DNA of 47,485 bases from Candidatus Krumholzibacteriota bacterium. GTDB lineage: Bacteria > Krumholzibacteriota > Krumholzibacteriia > Krumholzibacteriales > Krumholzibacteriaceae. Every line of letters begins with the position of its first letter. The stretch's first letter is position 1. Below the pieces are notes generated by a model. That model worked only from the letters and a program-made list of their open reading frames with translations, was not told the origin of the DNA and did no database searches. This document shows positions 43,166 to 47,485 of this stretch, piece after piece. The stretch lies in contig JAUWCL010000026.1 of the NCBI GenBank assembly GCA_030609325.1, positions 1 through 47,485 on the forward strand, written 5' to 3'. Position numbers and translations under genes: made by a program.

Positions 43166-43194
43166 AAAATAAGTTCTGCAAGGGCGGCTGTCAA
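43166..43194 (-). promoter_or_regulatory. Promoter of the small secreted protein - TPR regulator pair
   Basis: The minus strand has a perfect TTGACA (43189-43194), 17 bp, TATTTT (43166-43171). The leader is about 60 nt. A TTGCA inside the spacer looks like half a sigma54 box, but the matching GG is absent. Confidence 0.65.
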
Positions 43195-43301
43195 ATTTTT
43201 CATGGAAAAAATCTTTGAAAAAATGAAGTTAACCGATTTGTCAGATTTTTTACAAGATAGATTGCGCTGCGTATAAGATATGTTTCAATAATTACGGATT
43301 C

Positions 43302-44678
43302 TCAGCTTTTCTCGTCCTTGTCGCCGCGCAAATCGATGCTGTACTTCTCGAGCTTCTTGTAGAGGTTGCTGCGCTGCATCTCCAACTGCCGCGCAGTCTT
43401 CGACACGTTGCCGTTGTTCTCGCGCAGCTTCTTGACAAGAAACTCCCTCTCGGTGAAGTCTCTGAACTCCTGGTAAGTCTGCAGCCCGAACGGGTCCTTC
43501 ATCATATCCTCTTCCCTTGTCAACACGAGCGGGGGCATGTCCTCGCGCCTGATCGTGTCAGACAGCGTCAGGATGCAGAGCCTCTCGATGAGGTTTCTCA
43601 GCTCCCTGACGTTTCCCGGCCATGAGTACTCGACCATCATCTCGAGAGCCTTCCTGTCGACCTTTTTCGGTGCGGCCCCAAGCTCGGCCGCGACCTGCTC
43701 GAGGAAGTGGGAGACGAGCATCGGTATGTCCGACCTGCGGTCCCGCAGCGGCGGTATCTCGACCGGAACGACATTCAGCCTGTAGAAGAGGTCCTCCCTG
43801 AAGTTACCCCTTCCCGCCTCATCTAGCAGGTTCTTGTTCGAGGCCGCGATGATCCGCACGTCTACCTTCTTGGTCTCGGTCCCCCCAACCCTCTCGAACA
43901 CGGATTCCTGCAGGACCCGCAGGACCTTCGCTTGGGCGGACAGGCTCATGTCCCCGACCTCGTCGAGAAAGAGCGACCCGCCGTCGGCAAGTTCGAACTT
44001 CCCGATCCTCTTCGATACGGCGCCGGTGAACGACCCCTTCTCATGGCCGAACAGCTCGCTCTCAATCAGCTCCTCCGGGATGGCAGCGCAGTTCACCTCG
44101 ATGAACGGCTCGGAGTTCCTCGTGCTGAGCTCGTGCAGCTTCCTCGCGACGAGCTCCTTGCCCGTACCGTTCTCGCCCGTGACCAGGACCCTCGCGCTGG
44201 TTGGCGCCACGCGCCCGATCGTCTCGAGGATCTCCTTTATCGAAGGATGCTCTCCGATGATCTCGGTACCTCCCGGTATCCGCTCGCGGAGATCGACATT
44301 CTGCTGCCTCAGCTCTCCCTGCTTCAGTCCGTTCCTCACCGTCAGCAGGAGCCTGTCGAGATCTATCGGTTTTTCTATAAAGTCGAACGCGCCGAGCTTG
44401 GTCGCCTCGACGGCGGTGGAGATGTTGCCGTGTCCCGATATTATTATTACCGGCAGCTCTTCCCTCGTCTCCTTGAGCTTCTGCAGCACCTCGAGCCCGT
44501 CCATGCCGGGCATCTTGATGTCGAGCAGGACGATGTCGATACGTTCGTCGGCGACCATCTCGAGGGCAGAAGGGCCGTCGGGCGCCGAGAATGTCTTGTA
44601 CTTCTCGTAGGAGAGGAGTTTCTCGAGCGAGCTCCTTATGCTCGCCTCGTCATCGACTATCAGAACCCTCTTGCTCAT
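43302..44678 (-). CDS. NtrC/NtrX-type sigma54 response regulator
   Basis: A 458-aa response regulator from the ATG at 44678 (a TTG two codons up is in frame). It has a receiver domain (1-120) with acidic pocket D9/D10 and phosphorylation site D53 (VLLDIKMPG), a sigma54 AAA+ domain (about 140-380; Walker A GENGTGKE, GSFTGA, GGSLFLDEVGDM, WPGNVRELRNLIERL) and a Fis-type HTH (NVSKTARQLEMQRSNLYKKL). The receiver-first layout and the C-terminal helix fit NtrX more than NtrC, but I cannot be certain. No histidine kinase gene is adjacent. It overlaps the ppx/gppA gene by 29 nt. Confidence 0.93.
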   Translation of the reverse strand: MSKRVLIVDDEASIRSSLEKLLSYEKYKTFSAPDGPSALEMVADERIDIVLLDIKMPGMDGLEVLQKLKETREELPVIIISGHGNISTAVEATKLGAFDFIEKPIDLDRLLLTVRNGLKQGELRQQNVDLRERIPGGTEIIGEHPSIKEILETIGRVAPTSARVLVTGENGTGKELVARKLHELSTRNSEPFIEVNCAAIPEELIESELFGHEKGSFTGAVSKRIGKFELADGGSLFLDEVGDMSLSAQAKVLRVLQESVFERVGGTETKKVDVRIIAASNKNLLDEAGRGNFREDLFYRLNVVPVEIPPLRDRRSDIPMLVSHFLEQVAAELGAAPKKVDRKALEMMVEYSWPGNVRELRNLIERLCILTLSDTIRREDMPPLVLTREEDMMKDPFGLQTYQEFRDFTEREFLVKKLRENNGNVSKTARQLEMQRSNLYKKLEKYSIDLRGDKDEKS

Positions 44679-45651
44679 CGGCAAGGTACCCCCGTTCTGT
44701 TATTCCGTCACCCAGCACAACGCCCCATCTTAGGTCCCGGGGCGTTATCTTGAAATTTTCCGCCCGCAGGGCACGGGCTGTTCCCTGAACAATCGCCAGA
44801 CCGGGCAGAAGCAACCGGATCCTCTCAGGCGAAAGTAGAAGCATCCTCTCCCTGCCCGAGCGGAAAAGGGCGGTCAGTCTTCTGCCGACCAGGTCCAACT
44901 CGCCGGCCGACATTTCCACAGGTCTCAGACTGTCGTAACATTCCACGCGCATGTGCTTCCACACAATGGCAAGGCTGACGGCCGTCCCGCCGGTAAACAT
45001 GATTGTAGGACTTTCTGCCGTGCCGGGCAAGGGTGAATCCCCCGATGGGATCCCGGCGTTTTCCAGCATACGAGCTATCCGGGAAGATACGTGCCGGGCG
45101 TTTACGCCCGTGGAAGCCCGCACCGTATGTGTCCCGACCGGTATCGACAGGAAGAAGGCCGCCGCCGGCGCGGCGCCCCACGACAATTCGGTACTCGTCC
45201 CGCCCGCATCAGCGAGGATAGCCGGTTCGCCCGCGCGCAGGTCCAGGGTCGCTCCTGCGAATCCCAGGAAGGCCTCTCCTCTCTCCGACAGTACCTTGAC
45301 ATCCACGCCGGTCCGTTTTTCAAGGAGCGTCTTGACCTCGTCGCGGTTGGCCGCCCGGCGCAGCGCGTTGGTGGAAACTACCGTCAGGCGCACATCGCTC
45401 CGGCCCACCATCTCCTCTGAGAGTCTTTCAAGAACATCCGCAGCCCGGCCGGCGGTCAGACGCGAGATAGATCCAGAGGCTGTGATCTCCTCCCCCCACC
45501 CGACATAAATCCTCTCCTGAAAGGAATTCCTGACGCTTGTCCCGTCCCGGCCAAACTCAACGTCAACAGAGAGCATCCTGAAATAACTGCTACCGAGGTC
45601 GATGCAGCACCTCGTTTCCTTTTTCCCTTTTGTCTTCGCGGCCGTATTCAT
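44650..45651 (-). CDS. Ppx/GppA phosphatase family protein
   Basis: The product is about 333 aa from the ATG at 45651. It has the two sugar-kinase-fold motifs: CIDLGSSYFRMLSVD at the N-terminus (about 18) and LADAGGTSTELSWG (near 145), and VVSTNALRRAANRDEV, GEAFLGFAGATLD and FTGGTAVSLAIVW. The family splits polyphosphate or hydrolyses pppGpp to ppGpp. It is shorter than E. coli Ppx (about 500 aa) and lacks the C-terminal HD-like domain. Its start lies 23 nt from the rlmN start on the other strand, so the promoter must lie in or beyond the rlmN 5' end. It is translationally linked to the NtrX-like gene by a 29-nt overlap. Confidence 0.88.
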   Translation of the reverse strand: MNTAAKTKGKKETRCCIDLGSSYFRMLSVDVEFGRDGTSVRNSFQERIYVGWGEEITASGSISRLTAGRAADVLERLSEEMVGRSDVRLTVVSTNALRRAANRDEVKTLLEKRTGVDVKVLSERGEAFLGFAGATLDLRAGEPAILADAGGTSTELSWGAAPAAAFFLSIPVGTHTVRASTGVNARHVSSRIARMLENAGIPSGDSPLPGTAESPTIMFTGGTAVSLAIVWKHMRVECYDSLRPVEMSAGELDLVGRRLTALFRSGRERMLLLSPERIRLLLPGLAIVQGTARALRAENFKITPRDLRWGVVLGDGITERGYLADEQEGSDSR

Positions 45652-45674
45652 TATCATCACATCCGGAAGGAACC

Positions 45675-46718
45675 ATGACTGACAGGATCAACATAAAGAA
45701 CCTGTCGCCCTCGCAGATCGCAGCCGCGGTAGCGGAAATGGGCGAGCAGAGACACAGGACGCGGCAGATCATGCAGTGGATCTGGCAAAAGGGAGCTGCC
45801 TCGTTCAACGAGATGACCAGCCTCTCCCTCGACCTGCGCGCCAGACTCGGCGAGCGCTTCCGCATACCGGAAATGCAAGTGGCGGGAAGTGTATCTTCCG
45901 TTTCGGATGGAAGCCAGAAGTTTCTACTCGAGTGCGAGGACGGCGCCGTGGTGGAGGCGGTCCTGATGGAGGCGCGAGGGATCTACACTTTATGCGTCTC
46001 GAGCCAGGTCGGGTGCCCACTCGCCTGCACCTTCTGCAGGACGGGCGTCGGCGGGTTCGAGAGGGACCTCGCTACGGGAGAGATTCTTGACCAGATCCTC
46101 TATTTCAGGTTGAATCACATACCGCCTCGCCGCAGGTTCAACATAGTCTTCATGGGAATGGGCGATCCGCTTCTCAACACGGCAAACGTCTTCCCCGCCC
46201 TGGAAATCCTCAATCATCAGGACGGATTCGCCCTGCGCGAGAAGAGGATCACCGTAAGCACGATCGGATTCCCCGGTCACATAAGGGAGCTCGAATCGAG
46301 CGGTCTGCGTGCAGGGCTGGCAGTCTCCCTCAATGCCGTCGATGACGGCATGAGAAAGCGGCTGATGCCGACGGCCGCGGGCATAGACGAAACGCTGGCA
46401 GCCGCCGAAGACTACGCGATCAGCAGAAATATGAGGACGACGCTCGAATACGTCCTGATCGCAGGCGTAAACGACTCCCCCGAAGACGCACGCGGTCTCG
46501 CCACGCTTACCTCGAGCAGGCCTTTCAAGATTAATATCATCCCCTTCAACGAGTGGGACGGCTGCGGCCTGAAGAGGCCTGGCGAGGAGACGATCGACAG
46601 GTTCATAAAAATACTTCTGCCGTCGGCGCCTGCTGTCACCGTCCGGAGAAGTCAGGGCGGCGATATCTGTGCGGCGTGCGGTCAGCTAAGGGCCAACCGC
46701 GGTGAGTACGGACTCTAG
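45675..46718 (+). CDS. rlmN: Dual-specificity rRNA/tRNA methyltransferase RlmN
   Basis: RlmN is a radical-SAM enzyme that methylates A2503 of 23S rRNA and A37 of some tRNAs. The 347-aa product starts at the ATG at 45675 with GGAAGGA just before; the frame is open to 45630. It has the N-terminal helical domain (ILRHRTRQIMQWIWQKGAAS-like), the iron-sulfur motif GCPLACTFCRTGVGGF (C-x3-C-x2-C), FMGMGDPLLN, and the final Cys in GGDICAACGQL, matching the methyl-carrying Cys. Also seen: PFNEWDGCG where members usually have NPxxG. It is divergent from the ppx/gppA gene. Confidence 0.95.
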   Translation: MTDRINIKNLSPSQIAAAVAEMGEQRHRTRQIMQWIWQKGAASFNEMTSLSLDLRARLGERFRIPEMQVAGSVSSVSDGSQKFLLECEDGAVVEAVLMEARGIYTLCVSSQVGCPLACTFCRTGVGGFERDLATGEILDQILYFRLNHIPPRRRFNIVFMGMGDPLLNTANVFPALEILNHQDGFALREKRITVSTIGFPGHIRELESSGLRAGLAVSLNAVDDGMRKRLMPTAAGIDETLAAAEDYAISRNMRTTLEYVLIAGVNDSPEDARGLATLTSSRPFKINIIPFNEWDGCGLKRPGEETIDRFIKILLPSAPAVTVRRSQGGDICAACGQLRANRGEYGL

Positions 46719-46721
46719 TAT

Positions 46722-46751
46722 TTTAAATATCTTTAAATGTCTTTTAAGTAT
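46722..46751. repeat. Three 10-bp AT-rich tandem units after rlmN
   Basis: TTTAAATATC, TTTAAATGTC and TTTTAAGTAT follow each other (46722-46751) directly after the rlmN stop. The period of 10 bp puts the A/T tracts on one face of the helix. No terminator stem is present. Confidence 0.55.
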
Positions 46752-46965
46752 AACCGGCATCGTGAAGCCTGCAGCGCCCGCCAGCCCGGATGATCCTGAA
46801 AATATCTTCCCGAAAGAGCGATTTTTCGAAGATTTCCCTTGACGCGATTTTCAACCCCTTTTCGCGAAACTCCGTGACCCGCCCTGATTTGCGCCCTGTG
46901 CGAACCTCAGGGCCTATTCCTGCGTGCTTGTCGAAAATTCCGACTTCATCCTTGCCTCGGCCTGA
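46752..46965. other. Intergenic region before HNH copy B, no gene
   Basis: About 210 bp without a credible ORF. It is lower in GC than the genes and has scattered T-runs. I see no convincing promoter besides the one inside the repeat that follows. Confidence 0.5.
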
Positions 46966-47254
46966 GTTCTCGCCGTATGCGCGATCTGAGAGCCTGCCGA
47001 AAACCCGTGCTATAATACTCCCTGAGGGGGGCAGATAAGACTTCTAACCAGAGGTAGTGACGATGACGACGATGAAGAAGCCCTGCAGCCAGTCTTGTGT
47101 ATCCGGCAGCAGTACACTTGCCGGCATATCCGACAACGAGCTTATAGGCAGGATCAGAAAGCTCTCTCTGAGAGAGAGAAAGACGGTGCTCTCGATACTC
47201 TCCTGCCTGATCGAGATAGACAGGCGAAGGCTCTACCTGCCTCGCGGGTACAGC
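46966..47254 (+). repeat. Direct repeat, copy B
   Basis: Ungapped match to 1-289 with an offset of 46965 and about 21 substitutions. Coding changes cluster between codons 10 and 25 of the HNH gene, while promoter and helix 1 are nearly identical. Because copy A starts at the window edge, homology may extend upstream of it. Confidence 0.93.
47008..47016 (+). promoter_or_regulatory. Extended -10 promoter of HNH copy B
   Basis: TGCTATAAT is identical to copy A. The SD reads AGAGGT (versus GGAGGT in copy A), 7 nt before the ATG at 47063. Confidence 0.7.
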
Positions 47255-47485
47255 TCTCTCTTTGAGTTCTGCGTAAAACACCTGGGATACTCGGAGTCAA
47301 CGGCCGGCAGGAGGATCGGCATAGCCAGATGCATCAGGGACTTCCCGAGAGTCTATCGCCTGCTCGCCTCAGGCAGAACGAACCTGACCAATGTGGCGAA
47401 GATAACCGGGATCATCACTCCCGGAAACGCCGAGAGGCTTCTTGCCGGTATCGAGGGCAGATCGGGCCGTGAGGTCGACCTGATA
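47063..47485 (+). CDS. HNH endonuclease family protein, copy B (cut by window end)
   Basis: The open frame runs 141 codons to the end of the window with no stop. It has the N-terminal domain shared with copy A and then the helical domain absent there: RGYSSLFEFCVKHLGYSEST, RIGIARCIRDFPRVYRLLAS, LTNVAKITGIITPGNAERLL, ending in GREVDL. This fits the N-terminal and central domains of HNH proteins of the DUF222-like group; the HNH domain itself lies beyond the window. It is likely the intact member of the pair and shows what copy A lost. Confidence 0.8.
   Translation, partial: MTTMKKPCSQSCVSGSSTLAGISDNELIGRIRKLSLRERKTVLSILSCLIEIDRRRLYLPRGYSSLFEFCVKHLGYSESTAGRRIGIARCIRDFPRVYRLLASGRTNLTNVAKITGIITPGNAERLLAGIEGRSGREVDLI

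Noticed and set aside
43176-43194. Sigma54-like promoter before the small secreted protein
   Set aside because: The GG of the -24 box is absent and spacing to the TTGCA is one nt too long, while a full sigma-70 pattern fits the same place.
1-47485. Composite transposon bounded by the two HNH copies
   Set aside because: There are no terminal inverted repeats, target duplications or a transposase; the copies are in direct orientation and one is degenerate.

Overview
The window looks like a chromosomal piece from an uncultured Gram-negative bacterium of the FCB superphylum, of the Krumholzibacteriota / Eisenbacteria / Latescibacterota kind. The pointers are: a short primary sigma factor without region 1.1 (287 aa); secreted proteins ending in FlgD-like, type A sorting-like C-terminal domains; a PorV/UPF0164-like outer-membrane protein; fibronectin-like lipoproteins; an LpxH-like enzyme; and high-GC coding sequence with readable sigma-70-like promoters. 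The phylum is an inference from gene content. I see no rRNA, tRNA, phage, transposase or CRISPR array. Almost every gene is on the minus strand; only the two HNH genes at the edges, the LpxH-like gene and rlmN are on plus.

Layout. (1) 1-1200: a broken copy of an HNH endonuclease gene, with palindromes inside it and a 17-bp tandem repeat across its stop codon. The 5' end of a second copy of the same family, about 93% identical over 289 bp, is at 46966-47485. (2) 1227-10223, minus: a three-gene operon of secreted or lipoprotein fibronectin-like proteins with its own promoter, preceded by a separate 1029-aa secreted protein with a sorting-type tail. (3) 10606-21546, minus: a tightly packed series phoH - pgpH - ybeY - corC - DUF502 - mgtE - recO - glyQ - glyS, covering RNA maturation, c-di-AMP hydrolysis, magnesium and ion homeostasis, recombination and glycyl-tRNA synthesis. 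(4) 21631-30598, minus: M23 peptidase - amiC amidase - ybbR - anchored PhnD-like protein - vanZ - hisS - aspS, then two small lipoproteins with their own promoter. (5) 30789-38570: rpoD with a candidate long leader, a coiled-coil protein, the plus-strand LpxH-like gene, a PorV-like protein, a 1065-aa M6-type protein with a degenerate zinc site, and a lipoprotein. (6) 38571-39634: a 1-kb non-coding region with strong inverted repeats. (7) 39635-46718: a TPR-GAF-sigma54 activator preceded by a small secreted protein, an NtrC/NtrX-type response regulator overlapping a Ppx/GppA gene, and divergent rlmN.

The best candidates for something new are: the secreted small protein placed just before a TPR-fused sigma54 activator, which could be a peptide-sensing pair; the M6 protein that has lost its HExxH residues next to a PorV-like protein; the structured elements in the 38.6-39.6 kb gap; and the repeated HNH locus whose first copy has collapsed into two ORFs joined by an ATGA stop-start.
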